A stretch of DNA of 64,000 nt, from contig NZ_FNTX01000001.1 of assembly GCF_900105765.1 (NCBI RefSeq), forward strand, positions 1,584,387-1,648,386, in the 5' to 3' direction. This document shows, one piece after another, positions 25,722 through 33,803 of this stretch (positions are counted from its first letter, which is position 1; the number at the start of each line of letters is the position of its first letter). The translations under genes were made by a program, and so were the position numbers. The notes under the pieces are model-generated. The model was not told the DNA's origin, made no database searches, and saw only the letters and a program-made list of their open reading frames with translations. The DNA comes from Ruania alba (GTDB taxonomy: Bacteria; Actinomycetota; Actinomycetes; Actinomycetales; Beutenbergiaceae).

Positions 25722-26708
25722 ATGGAGGCCGAGGACCGTGGGACCACCGAGCGGGTGCTCAGCCTGCTCGGGCTGCTGCAACGGCGGCAGGTCTGGACCG
25801 GCCCGGAGCTGGCCGGGCGACTGGCCGTCACGACGCGCACGGTGCGCCGGGATGTGGAGCGGCTGCGTGAGCTTGGGTACCGGGTGGATGCGGCCCAGGG
25901 GATCGGAGGCGGATACCGACTGGTACCGGGGCAGGAACTGCCGCCGCTGATGCTCGATGACGCGGAGGCGATCGCCATCGCGGTCTCTCTTCTCGCGGGG
26001 GCGGGTGCGGGGGTGAGCGATTCCGATGATGCCGCACTGGGCGCATTGACGAAGCTGGACCGGGTGCTGCCGGGCCGGCTGCGGCAGGAGGTGCAGGCGC
26101 TGAGCCGGTCGGTGGAGTCCTTCACGAGTGGTCGCGACCCAGTCGATGCGGCTGTGCTGATGGTCCTGGCCCGCGCGTGCCGGGATGCGGTGCAGGTGGG
26201 CTTCATGTACACGGGGCCGCGTGGGGCGGTGGAGGGCTCAGCGGAGCGCCGGGTGGAGCCGTACCGTCTGGTCACCTCGGACCGGCGCTGGTACCTGTTC
26301 GCGTACGACCTCGACCGGGACGACTGGCGCACCTTCCGGGTGGACCGGATGACGGAGGTCGCGGCCCGCACATGGCGGTTCACCCCACGGCCGGCGCCGG
26401 ACGCAGCGGGCTACGTGCAGGAGGGCGTCACGAACCGGGTGTACCGGCGGCAGGCGCGTTTCCTCGTGGACGCTCCCGCGGCCGTGGTGCGTGGGCAGAT
26501 CCCGGCGAGTGCCGCCGTCGTGCTCGAACGCGAGCAGCGGTGCGAGGTGCGGGCCGGCTCGGACGACCTGGACTTCGTGCTGCTGCACGTGGCGTTGCTG
26601 GGTCATGAGTTCGAGGTGCTGGATCCGCCGGACCTGGCCGACCGGGCGATGGACCTGGCGGCGCGCTTGGGACGTGCGTCGGGTGGCGTCAGGCCTCCCG
26701 GGTCGTAG
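25722..26708 (+). CDS. WYL-domain transcriptional regulator (YafY-like)
   Basis: A 328-residue regulator: an N-terminal winged helix (TGPELAGRLAVTTRTVRRDV), a WYL ligand-sensing domain (VEPYRLVTSDRRWYLFAYDL, with the WYL tripeptide) and a C-terminal WCX extension. Such proteins are often encoded beside the genes they control, here the divergent DinB-VOC pair. ATG at 25722 is chosen because the fold starts just after it; an upstream frame start at 25662 would enter the promoter region. Its last 106 bases overlap the convergent phosphotransferase gene. Confidence 0.85.
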   Translation: MEAEDRGTTERVLSLLGLLQRRQVWTGPELAGRLAVTTRTVRRDVERLRELGYRVDAAQGIGGGYRLVPGQELPPLMLDDAEAIAIAVSLLAGAGAGVSDSDDAALGALTKLDRVLPGRLRQEVQALSRSVESFTSGRDPVDAAVLMVLARACRDAVQVGFMYTGPRGAVEGSAERRVEPYRLVTSDRRWYLFAYDLDRDDWRTFRVDRMTEVAARTWRFTPRPAPDAAGYVQEGVTNRVYRRQARFLVDAPAAVVRGQIPASAAVVLEREQRCEVRAGSDDLDFVLLHVALLGHEFEVLDPPDLADRAMDLAARLGRASGGVRPPGS

Positions 26709-27568
26709 AGGGTCCCTGCCTCGGAACGAGTGCAGAAGTTCCGAAGGGCGTGATCGCACAGCGCTCGATTGCCGACGATCGTCGCTGCAGCGGCCACCTG
26801 TAGAGGAAGTGTGGCGCGATGAACCAGCGCTCGTTCGAGGATGGCCGGCTCAAAGGCCGATCGTAGGTCGGCCGCACCGAAGGTGCCGATCAGCGGGGCG
26901 ATGTCGATCGCGGGATCACCCCAGGCCGCGTGGTCCCAATCGATGACTCCAGTGATCTCTTGGCCATCCCACAGGATGTTGTGCATGCCGAAGTCGCCGT
27001 GTACCAGGCGGGCGGGTGCACCGGTCTCGACCGCAAGGACATCCTCGACCACCGCGACCGCCAGGGTTCGTGCTGTGGGCGGCAGGCGGGGAACGAGGCG
27101 TTGCTGAACGATCCCGGACCAGTCATGGCCACCGCACCACGCTCGTGGGGACGATAAGGCCTCGACCTGGCGTGGCTGCACCTGATGCAACGCAGTGAGT
27201 GCCTGAACGAGTTGGTTGCCGACGTCGGGCCAACCGGCCTGTCCGGTCGCACCAGCCACGAATGTCAGGCGAAGACCGGTCCGCCCGGAAGCGGAATGCT
27301 CCTCACCGATCGGCTCGGGCGTCGCCCAAGGGAGACCGAGTGAGGAGATGATCCGGTGTGCCATCACTTCTCGGCGTGTGCGGATCCCGGCCGCGGCTCC
27401 GGAGCTGATTCGTGCCACGATGTGACCCTCGAGAATGACGACATCGTGGAACGCTCCGCGGGCCAGCGTGGCCCGATCCCACTCCTGTTCCGGCCAGGCG
27501 GTCCGAGCCCACTCCCGGACGGCCGCGTCTGGGTCTGGGTCTGAGGAGGCAGTGCTCACTCCTCGCAC
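26603..27568 (-). CDS. Aminoglycoside phosphotransferase (APH) family protein
   Basis: A 321-residue kinase-like protein with the APH catalytic loop LVHGDFGMHNILWDG and metal-binding GVIDWDHAAWGDPAID. Members phosphorylate aminoglycosides, macrolides or small metabolites; the target is unknown here. GTG at 27568 is used (GTG at 27559 is possible). The last ~35 codons overlap the WYL gene antisense and are Arg/Ser-rich, so the C-terminal tail may be dispensable. Confidence 0.75.
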   Translation of the reverse strand: MRGVSTASSDPDPDAAVREWARTAWPEQEWDRATLARGAFHDVVILEGHIVARISSGAAAGIRTRREVMAHRIISSLGLPWATPEPIGEEHSASGRTGLRLTFVAGATGQAGWPDVGNQLVQALTALHQVQPRQVEALSSPRAWCGGHDWSGIVQQRLVPRLPPTARTLAVAVVEDVLAVETGAPARLVHGDFGMHNILWDGQEITGVIDWDHAAWGDPAIDIAPLIGTFGAADLRSAFEPAILERALVHRATLPLQVAAAATIVGNRALCDHALRNFCTRSEAGTLYDPGGLTPPDARPKRAARSIARSARSGGSSTSNS

Positions 27569-27660
27569 ACTACGCGTGGGTGGCGGCAGGTCTTGGGGCC
27601 GAGTCAGAGAACCAGAGAATCTACGGGACCGTCAAGACGACGCCCGATAGCGTGCTGGCC

Positions 27661-28743
27661 ATGGAAGGTCACGCTCCTGCCCCTACGGCTGAGACCGCGC
27701 ATATGAACGGTCGGTCCCTGGCGCGGCGTTACTACCAGGAGCTCGTGACACCGCTGCTGCTGCGGCGGTGGCCGGACCTGCCGCACGCGGCAGGGCGGCT
27801 GGGGAGCGGGTCCGACGTGCTGGGGTTGGACGACGCGATGTCGCGCGACCACGACTGGGGTCTGCGGCTCACCCTGCTGGTGGACGAGGCGCGAGTGGCT
27901 GAGGTGGATGCTCATCTGGCGAAGGAGCTTCCCGAGACATTCCTGGGGCTGCCGACGCGGTTCGCGTTCTCCGGACAAGAGGAGCCGGCCCATCACGTGG
28001 AGGTGGCCAGTCCGGCCCGGTTCGTCTCCGGCAGGTTGGGGTTCGACCCCCGGGAAAGCGTGAGCGTTCAGGGCTGGCTGTCCGTGACCGGTCAGGCAGT
28101 GCTGGAGGTGGTGGCGGGTCCGGTGTTCCATGACGGGGACGGTGAGATCACCCGGATCCGTCGGGCGCTGGAGTGGTATCCGGACGATGTGTGGCGGTAC
28201 GTCGTGGCCACCGACTGGATCCGGCTCACCGAGGAGATGCCGCTGATGAGCCGGGCGGGCGACCTGGGCGACGACCTCGGCTCCCGGGTGATCGCCGCCC
28301 GGCTGGTGGACGTGGCGATGCACCTCGCCTTCACCCTGTCCCGGCGCTGGATGCCCTATCCGAAGTGGCGCGGGGTGATGCTGGGTCGACTGCCGGGCAT
28401 GGCCGGTGTGCACGAACACCTGGCGGCCGTGCTGCGGGCGGGGGAGTGGCGTGAGCGGCAGACGTGCCTGGCTCGTGCTCTGGACCTGTTGCTGGCGCGG
28501 CAGGCTGCAGCAGGCCTTCCGGCACCGGGACCGGCGACGGAGGGGTTCTGGGATCGGCCGTACCTGGTAGCCCGGGAGCAGATCGGCGCCGAGCTAGTTG
28601 CTGGGATCGCCGATCCGGAGGTGCGGGCGCTGCCGCAAGGGCGGGGGAGTGTGGAGCAGATGAGTGAGAACGTCGCGGTACTGACACGTTCGCCTGAGCG
28701 GCGTGCCCTCGTCAGCGATCCATCGATCACCGACGAGGGCTGA
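27661..28743 (+). CDS. DUF4037 domain protein (nucleotidyltransferase-like)
   Basis: A 360-residue protein. Early in the sequence GRLGSGSDVLGLDDAMSRDH followed by DWG resembles the active-site strand of nucleotidyltransferases (GS then paired acidic residues), a feature of DUF4037 proteins. The C-terminal half is helical. ATG at 27661 is taken; the open frame begins at 27580. No pathway can be deduced from the flanks. Confidence 0.72.
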   Translation: MEGHAPAPTAETAHMNGRSLARRYYQELVTPLLLRRWPDLPHAAGRLGSGSDVLGLDDAMSRDHDWGLRLTLLVDEARVAEVDAHLAKELPETFLGLPTRFAFSGQEEPAHHVEVASPARFVSGRLGFDPRESVSVQGWLSVTGQAVLEVVAGPVFHDGDGEITRIRRALEWYPDDVWRYVVATDWIRLTEEMPLMSRAGDLGDDLGSRVIAARLVDVAMHLAFTLSRRWMPYPKWRGVMLGRLPGMAGVHEHLAAVLRAGEWRERQTCLARALDLLLARQAAAGLPAPGPATEGFWDRPYLVAREQIGAELVAGIADPEVRALPQGRGSVEQMSENVAVLTRSPERRALVSDPSITDEG

Positions 28744-28761
28744 AGCGGCGGCGCCTGCCGC

Positions 28762-30003
28762 CTACTCGTCTGTGGAGCCCGACAACCGAGGGTCGTCCGA
28801 CGTCACGGGTTCGAGCTGCCTGGCGAACGGAATGATCCCCTCGATCGCACCGTCCCACGTCCCCCGCACTTGGGCTTGAATGCCGGGGGCGATCTCCCAG
28901 AACACCGAGCCTTCGAGTCCGCGTTCACCGGCCGTCTCGAAATAGGCCGTCTGGCCGTTGACATCGATCACTCGGTAGACCGCCGTCGTGTCCTCATACG
29001 GGTTGATGAGCGTACGAGTACTTGCTCGCACATACCACGGGACATCGGAGATCCGGATCGTCAGCGTCAGGTGGTCGGGCATCTCGGTGGCGTCGTGCGG
29101 ATAGCAGTCCTCAATGCAGGAGGGGTCGACGATGCTTGTGTTTCCGTAGGCGGCGGTCCATTGGGTGCCGTCACTCTCCAGGGGCTGGGACAGAGTCATC
29201 TCCTCGAAACCGGCAAGCGCCACGTGGAGGGCCTCTCGACCGCGATCCGCGAGGACTTCTGCGGCGCCAATGACTTCATCGCTGGTCAGGTTGCTAGCGG
29301 TCAAGACCCAACTCCGGTCATCATCGGTCCAGCTCAGCACGTTCACCCCGTAAGTGACGATGCCCGACCCTGCTGCTGGGCCAGAGGTGAACATGGTGCC
29401 CGTGGCACCGGACACGTCCACGTCGCGGATGTCCGCCGGTCCGCCGATCCAGGGGGTCGGATCGACAGCGTCGGGCCCCCACACGGTGAGGGCTCCGGTG
29501 AGATTGCCGTCCGGATCTGTCCGGATGAATGCCGCTTCGATTCTCGCGGTTTCGGCGCAGGTGTCATCTCGGCGAGGAGTCACGAAGCGCGGTTCCATCG
29601 GTCCCTCGATCAGGTAACCGACGCCCGCGGCCACCGCATCCTCGGCTGGGATGTCGTTGGAGAACGGACTGCACTCGGAGCCGTCTACCTCCGCGGGCAC
29701 ACGGAATCCCTCCGGCCCCGCAGCGACCACCTCACCGTAGTAGTCGTTCGGTGCAGCAGGGTCGGACGTATCGGTGGGCCAGACACTCGCGATTCCGAAT
29801 GCCGCGACCAGCGCTGCTACCCCGGCGGCGAGCATCACGGGCAGTCGGCGGGGATGCACGGTGGTCGCGCCCGAGCGCTTTGAGGCCGTAGCGTTCGTGG
29901 CGATCCTGCGGTCGAGGTCGGTGCGGGCTCGCTCGATTGCCTCGACATCAGCCGGTCGATCGGCGAGACGGCGCAGCAACTGTTCTGGGTCGTGGTTGCT
30001 CAT
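28762..30003 (-). CDS. Single-pass membrane protein paired with an ECF sigma factor
   Basis: A 413-residue protein: a ~50-residue cytoplasmic N-terminus (NHDPEQLLRRLADRPADVEA), one membrane helix (LPVMLAAGVAALVAAFGIAS) and a long extracytoplasmic domain with several Cys. The topology and the ATGA overlap with the upstream sigma gene point to a sigma partner or anti-sigma-like protein, but I see no zinc-binding HxxxCxxC anti-sigma motif. I do not recognise the extracytoplasmic domain. Confidence 0.7.
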   Translation of the reverse strand: MSNHDPEQLLRRLADRPADVEAIERARTDLDRRIATNATASKRSGATTVHPRRLPVMLAAGVAALVAAFGIASVWPTDTSDPAAPNDYYGEVVAAGPEGFRVPAEVDGSECSPFSNDIPAEDAVAAGVGYLIEGPMEPRFVTPRRDDTCAETARIEAAFIRTDPDGNLTGALTVWGPDAVDPTPWIGGPADIRDVDVSGATGTMFTSGPAAGSGIVTYGVNVLSWTDDDRSWVLTASNLTSDEVIGAAEVLADRGREALHVALAGFEEMTLSQPLESDGTQWTAAYGNTSIVDPSCIEDCYPHDATEMPDHLTLTIRISDVPWYVRASTRTLINPYEDTTAVYRVIDVNGQTAYFETAGERGLEGSVFWEIAPGIQAQVRGTWDGAIEGIIPFARQLEPVTSDDPRLSGSTDE

Positions 30004-30578
30004 GAGAGCTCCCGTTCCGGGGTTGCGGGGAAGAGGGCAGCGACGGAGGCGTTGGGTGCATCAGGATCGGCGGTGGGATCCAGCGCTCGCGACATGCGCC
30101 GCCGCGCACGATGCAGGCGAACCTTGAAGGTGCCCAGCGCACAGCCGGCGACGGCCGCCGCGTCGGTGGTGGTGAGACCGTCCCAGGCGACGAGGAGGAT
30201 AGCTTCGCGCTGGTTCTTGCTCAGCTGTGCGAGCCCGCGCAGCAGGGCATCACGCTCGGTGACTAGCGTTTCTGCGCTGGCCACGTGGTCGGTGAGTTTG
30301 GTCAGGCGCTCCAGCTCCGCCGTCAGAGCGCGTTGCCGATACATCGAACGCCGGTCTGACCGGATCGTGTTGCGAGCCACCACCAGGAGCCACGGGAGAC
30401 CCGAGCCAGGTACGTCTTCGAGTCTGCGCCACGCAACGAGGAACGTCTCCGCGACGACTTCTTCGGCCCGATCGGGGCCGACATGCCTCATCGCATACGC
30501 GTGGATGCGATGGGCGTACTGCTCCCATAGGTCGGTCAGGCGCCGCCGCCCCTCGGCCTGCTCCTCTGGTGCGCTCAT
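30000..30578 (-). CDS. ECF-type RNA polymerase sigma factor
   Basis: A 192-residue sigma-70 family protein with region 2 (YAHRIHAYAMRHVGPDRAEE, VAETFLVAWRRL) and region 4 (LSKNQREAILLVAWDGLTTT, GTFKVRLHRARRRM). It should direct RNA polymerase to a small regulon. ATG at 30578 has no Shine-Dalgarno and lies 28 bases after a TGTAAC motif, so it may be autoregulated and leaderless. A similar two-gene sigma cassette lies at 33234-34393. Confidence 0.87.
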   Translation of the reverse strand: MSAPEEQAEGRRRLTDLWEQYAHRIHAYAMRHVGPDRAEEVVAETFLVAWRRLEDVPGSGLPWLLVVARNTIRSDRRSMYRQRALTAELERLTKLTDHVASAETLVTERDALLRGLAQLSKNQREAILLVAWDGLTTTDAAAVAGCALGTFKVRLHRARRRMSRALDPTADPDAPNASVAALFPATPERELS

Positions 30579-30606
30579 ACTGGGTAGTGCCCCCTAGGCA
30601 CCGAAA

Positions 30607-30612
30607 GTTACA
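30607..30612 (-). promoter_or_regulatory. TGTAAC motif, possible ECF -35 box
   Basis: Minus-strand TGTAAC lies 28 bases before the sigma factor's ATG. The other ECF gene (33234) has the same hexamer 29 bases before its ATG. The shared hexamer and spacing suggest autoregulated promoters with a related -35 box; the -10 element is not clear. Confidence 0.4.
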
Positions 30613-30674
30613 TCACGACCGGCGATGGCACGGCGCACGACGGCGGCCGGTCACCAGTTCAGGAGGATCGCTCG

Positions 30675-31409
30675 GTGAGCGAGTTCGCTACCCACATCGT
30701 TCACGCCTCCGACGGCGCGGCACTCCACGTGTCGTCGCTCCGTACCGGCCGGGACGTACTGGTGCTCTCCGGTGGTCCCGGGTGCGTGAACTACTTGGCG
30801 GAACCAGCCCTGGTGCCGCAGGGTGTGCGGGCGTGGTGCCCGGACCCACGTGGCGTGGGTGGATCCGAAGGTGGGCCACACGACATGGCCCGTGCGGTCG
30901 CCGACCTGGAGGAGATCAGGGTGAGCGTCGGCGTGACGGCGTGGGACGTCGTCGGGCACTCGTGGGGGAGTGACCTGGCCATCCGGTACGCCCTGGACCA
31001 TCCACGCGCCGTGCGGCGGGTGCTGGGCGTTGCGGGGCACGGGTTCCACAAGGATCGCACCTGGTCCGCGATCTACGAGGCGAGGAAGGACGACCAGCCG
31101 GCACCGGCGATCGACTATGACGTCAACGTGTGGCGGTCGCTGAACGCCTCCTTCGCCGAGTGGATCCATGAGCCCGATCTGTGGCGGCGGCTCGCCGACT
31201 CGACCGTGCCGATGACCATCGCGGTGGCCGGGGACGACATCCGCCCACCGTGGCCGCTGCACCAGATCGCCGCGCTGGCCCCACGGGCAGAACTGGTGAC
31301 CGTCCCGGACGTACCGCACGACTTCTGGGACACCCACCCGCACCTGTGGCGGGAGCTGGTGGCTCAGGCGTTACCAGTGCCCGAGGTCTCCGAGACCGCG
31401 CGGAAGTAG
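30675..31409 (+). CDS. Alpha/beta hydrolase (proline iminopeptidase-like)
   Basis: A 244-residue alpha/beta hydrolase. It has the oxyanion-hole segment SGGPGC, the nucleophile elbow GHSWGS, and candidate Asp and His in AGDDIRPPW and DVPHDFWDT. The HGGPG-like motif resembles prolyl iminopeptidases, but the cap is short and the substrate is unknown. The GTG start is preceded by AGGAGG. Its 3' end overlaps the convergent DUF2087 gene by 46 bases. Confidence 0.82.
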   Translation: MSEFATHIVHASDGAALHVSSLRTGRDVLVLSGGPGCVNYLAEPALVPQGVRAWCPDPRGVGGSEGGPHDMARAVADLEEIRVSVGVTAWDVVGHSWGSDLAIRYALDHPRAVRRVLGVAGHGFHKDRTWSAIYEARKDDQPAPAIDYDVNVWRSLNASFAEWIHEPDLWRRLADSTVPMTIAVAGDDIRPPWPLHQIAALAPRAELVTVPDVPHDFWDTHPHLWRELVAQALPVPEVSETARK

Positions 31410-31891
31410 ACCGCCGTGTGGGGATCGCGGGTGAAGTAGCCGAAATCCACCAGGTGGCGTCGGAGCAGGGCGACATCGTCGGCGACCTGTCCGAGCACGG
31501 CGTTCAGCTCCGCTTCGTCGTAGCTGGTGGAGCGTAGGTAGTCGCCCGCGAGCCAGTCCAGCAGCAGGCGGAGGTGGTCCCTGTTGCTCGGCACCTCCAC
31601 GAGGCGGCCGTGCCGGAATGGGAGCTGTTGGGGCGCCCGCGCCTGGCCGACCAGATGATGCCTGCCCGCCATCTCGGTGCGAACCTCCTCAAGCGCCGCG
31701 GCGAACGTGGCCGCGATTGTGTCGTGGGTTCCGGTGGGGTCGATCCCGGCGGCGCGGAGCCGCTCGTGCGCCTTGCGCAGCGTGGGATCGGAAGCGTCCG
31801 CGGCACCGCTGAGGATGCGGGCGAAGGCCTCCACGCGGTCGGGGGCACTGAGAGCAGAGAGCAACTTCGGCGCCACGCGCGGTTCAGTCAT
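31364..31891 (-). CDS. DUF2087 domain protein
   Basis: A 175-residue protein whose C-terminal part fits DUF2087 (SNRDHLRLLLDWLAGDYLRS, then ADDVALLRRHLVDFGYFTRD). The N-terminal part looks like a short helical (possibly winged-helix) domain. DUF2087 often occurs in putative regulators, but no function is established. ATG at 31891 is chosen; the frame continues upstream to 31966 without a better start. Confidence 0.72.
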   Translation of the reverse strand: MTEPRVAPKLLSALSAPDRVEAFARILSGAADASDPTLRKAHERLRAAGIDPTGTHDTIAATFAAALEEVRTEMAGRHHLVGQARAPQQLPFRHGRLVEVPSNRDHLRLLLDWLAGDYLRSTSYDEAELNAVLGQVADDVALLRRHLVDFGYFTRDPHTAVYFRAVSETSGTGNA

Positions 31892-31955
31892 GGGCTCACT
31901 GTCGCACTTGCGGGAAACGCGGCACACCCGTATTTGGGGGGAGTGGCTAAGGCCA

Positions 31956-31985
31956 TTGACATGCAAGTAGCCACTTGCCTATCGT
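31956..31985 (+). promoter_or_regulatory. Promoter and operator of the ArsR-VOC operon
   Basis: TTGACA (31956-31961), an 18-base spacer and TATCGT (31980-31985) form a good promoter; the predicted start is about 31992, the ATG of the ArsR gene, so the mRNA is probably leaderless. Within the spacer GCAAGT (31963-31968) and ACTTGC (31973-31978) form an inverted repeat with a 4-base gap, and AGTGGCTA (31942-31949) pairs with TAGCCACT (31968-31975). Both are plausible ArsR-protein operators. Confidence 0.65.
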
Positions 31986-31991
31986 GTGGGC

Positions 31992-32273
31992 ATGGCCGAT
32001 GTGTACAAGGCACTCGCCGACGACACCCGGCGGATCCTGCTCGACGAGCTCGCAGCAGGGGACGGCAAGACGCTGTTCGAGCTCTGCGCCACATTGACGA
32101 TGCGGCACGACCTGACGTTGACGCGGCAGGCGGTGTCCCAGCATCTGGCCGTGCTGGAAGACGCGGGCCTCGTGGCCACGGAACGCCGCGGCCGGTCCAA
32201 GTTCCACTACTTCACTCCCGAGCCCCTCGCGGAGATCGCGCGACGGTGGCCGATCGAAAGGAATGACACATGA
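31992..32273 (+). CDS. ArsR family transcriptional regulator
   Basis: A 93-residue winged-helix regulator (YKALADDTRRILLDELAAGD, LTRQAVSQHLAVLEDAGLVA, RGRSKFHYFTPEPLAEIARR). There is no metal-binding Cys cluster in the recognition helix, so it probably senses something other than metals; it fits the SdpR/YczG-like group that regulates adjacent VOC or SRPBCC genes. It overlaps the VOC gene by ATGA (32270-32273). Start ATG at 31992; GTG at 31986 is an alternative. Confidence 0.86.
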   Translation: MADVYKALADDTRRILLDELAAGDGKTLFELCATLTMRHDLTLTRQAVSQHLAVLEDAGLVATERRGRSKFHYFTPEPLAEIARRWPIERNDT

Positions 32274-32662
32274 GGCTCACCCTCACCTCCATCTTCGTCG
32301 ATGACCAGCGGGCGGCCCTGGACTTCTACACGAACGTCCTCGGCTTCACCAAGCGCCACCAGGTGCCCGTGGGCGACGACTTCTGGCTCACCGTGACCTC
32401 ACCCGACCAGCCCGACGGCCCGGAGCTGCTCCTGGAGCCGGCGGGGCACCCGGCCGTGAAGCCGTACCGGGACGCGATGATCACCGACGGGATCCCGCTG
32501 CTCCAACTCACCGTTGATGACGTGGAGGCCGAGCACGCGCGGCTCACCGAGAAGGGTGTGATCTTCACGCAGCCGCCGACGGACATTGGCACGGGCAGGA
32601 TCGCGGTCTTCGACGACACCTGCGGGAACCTCATCCAGCTCATCGCGATGAATCCGGAGTAG
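32270..32662 (+). CDS. VOC superfamily protein (ArsR-linked)
   Basis: A 130-residue glyoxalase/bleomycin-resistance-fold protein (FVDDQRAALDFYTNVLGFTK, ending GNLIQLIAMNPE). Translationally coupled to the ArsR regulator, it is probably induced when that repressor is released. Members linked to ArsR regulators are often detoxification enzymes; no substrate can be named. Confidence 0.86.
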   Translation: MRLTLTSIFVDDQRAALDFYTNVLGFTKRHQVPVGDDFWLTVTSPDQPDGPELLLEPAGHPAVKPYRDAMITDGIPLLQLTVDDVEAEHARLTEKGVIFTQPPTDIGTGRIAVFDDTCGNLIQLIAMNPE

Positions 32663-32667
32663 GGCGC

Positions 32668-33180
32668 GTGACACCCGATGCCACGGCGCGGCTGCGCTTC
32701 CGGGAGATGACCGATGGTGACCTGGATGCGATGGCGGAACTCCTCGGCGACCCCCAGGTGATGGCCTACTACCCGGCGCCGATGCCCCGTGGGCAGGCCG
32801 CCGCGTGGATCTCCTGGAACCAGCGCAACTATGCCGAGCACGGGTACGGTCTCTGGATCGTGGAAACCCTCGAGGGTGACTTCGTCGGAGACTGCGGACT
32901 GACCTGGCAACAGGTCAACGGTGCCTCCGCGCTCGAGGTCGGCTATCACATACGCACGGTGCACCAGGGCCTGGGCTATGCGAGCGAGGCTGCGGCTGCG
33001 TGTCGCGACTTTGCGCGTGATGTTCTTGGGGAAGGGCGACTCGTCGCGATCATCCACCCGGAGAACCTCCCGTCGCGCCGGGTGGCGGAGAAGATCGGGA
33101 TGGTGTACGTCGACGACATCGAATCGGGGCGTGATGGTGCCCGGACCGTGTTGGGCATGGAACTCTCGGGCACCAGCTGA
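32668..33180 (+). CDS. GNAT family N-acetyltransferase (RimJ/RimL-like)
   Basis: A 170-residue acetyltransferase: N-terminal RLRFREMTDGDLDAMAELLG, the acetyl-CoA-binding region HQGLGYASEAAAACRDFA (Q/R-x-x-G-x-G/A pattern) and NLPSRRVAEKIGM. GTG at 32668 is 5 bases after the VOC stop, so it may be the third gene of the ArsR operon. Acceptor unknown. Confidence 0.85.
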   Translation: MTPDATARLRFREMTDGDLDAMAELLGDPQVMAYYPAPMPRGQAAAWISWNQRNYAEHGYGLWIVETLEGDFVGDCGLTWQQVNGASALEVGYHIRTVHQGLGYASEAAAACRDFARDVLGEGRLVAIIHPENLPSRRVAEKIGMVYVDDIESGRDGARTVLGMELSGTS

Positions 33181-33198
33181 CGGGGAGCTTGCCGACCC

Positions 33199-33204
33199 TG
33201 TAAC
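33199..33204 (+). promoter_or_regulatory. TGTAAC motif, possible ECF -35 box
   Basis: Lies 29 bases before the ATG at 33234. See the matching element upstream of the sigma gene at 30000-30578. Proposed as an autoregulated, leaderless ECF promoter. Confidence 0.4.
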
Positions 33205-33233
33205 GCTGCACCTCCCTCGAGCCAAGTGTGGGT

Positions 33234-33803
33234 ATGGACGACATCCGCAGCATCGGGACAGATCCCGACGCCTTCGAGCGCTTCTACCGGACCCACGTCC
33301 GAGCGATCGAGGGGTTCGTCGCCCGTCGGGTCCGGGACCCACACAAAGCCGCAGACTTGACGGCCGACATCTTTCTCGCAGCAATCGAATCAGCGTCGAG
33401 CTATCGCGATAACCGGGGGAGCCCGATCGGCTGGCTCTATGGCATTGCTCGCAACGTCATTGCTCGGGATGCTCGGAACACCGCTCGCGAGCTCAAGGCA
33501 GTCTCGCGGGTCAGTGGCCGAGCCCTTCTGGATGCTGATTCCATGGCACGCGTCGAGGAACGCCTCGACGCTGAGCTGGGAGCAAGGCAGATCTACATCG
33601 GGCTGGCGCGAGTGTCCGAAGCAGAGCGGGCCGTGCTCGAACTGGTTGCCCTGGACGGACTCACAGTCTCGGATGCGGCACACGTCCTAGGGATCCAGCC
33701 GGTGACGGCACGCGTTCGGCTTCACCGAGCGCGACGCGCCCTGAAGGTAAATCTGGCTCGTGCAGTCGATATCGGGCACTCACAGGTGGAGGTCACACAG
33801 TGA
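33234..33803 (+). CDS. ECF-type RNA polymerase sigma factor
   Basis: A 189-residue sigma-70 family protein with region 2 (FERFYRTHVRAIEGFVARRV, DLTADIFLAAIESA, GWLYGIARNVIARDARNTAR) and region 4 (VSEAERAVLELVALDGLTVS, ARVRLHRARRAL). ATG at 33234 is preferred to GTG at 33228; neither has a Shine-Dalgarno. The 3' end overlaps the gene for a membrane partner (GTGA). It resembles in organisation, but is clearly divergent in sequence from, the sigma factor at 30000-30578. Confidence 0.86.
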   Translation: MDDIRSIGTDPDAFERFYRTHVRAIEGFVARRVRDPHKAADLTADIFLAAIESASSYRDNRGSPIGWLYGIARNVIARDARNTARELKAVSRVSGRALLDADSMARVEERLDAELGARQIYIGLARVSEAERAVLELVALDGLTVSDAAHVLGIQPVTARVRLHRARRALKVNLARAVDIGHSQVEVTQ

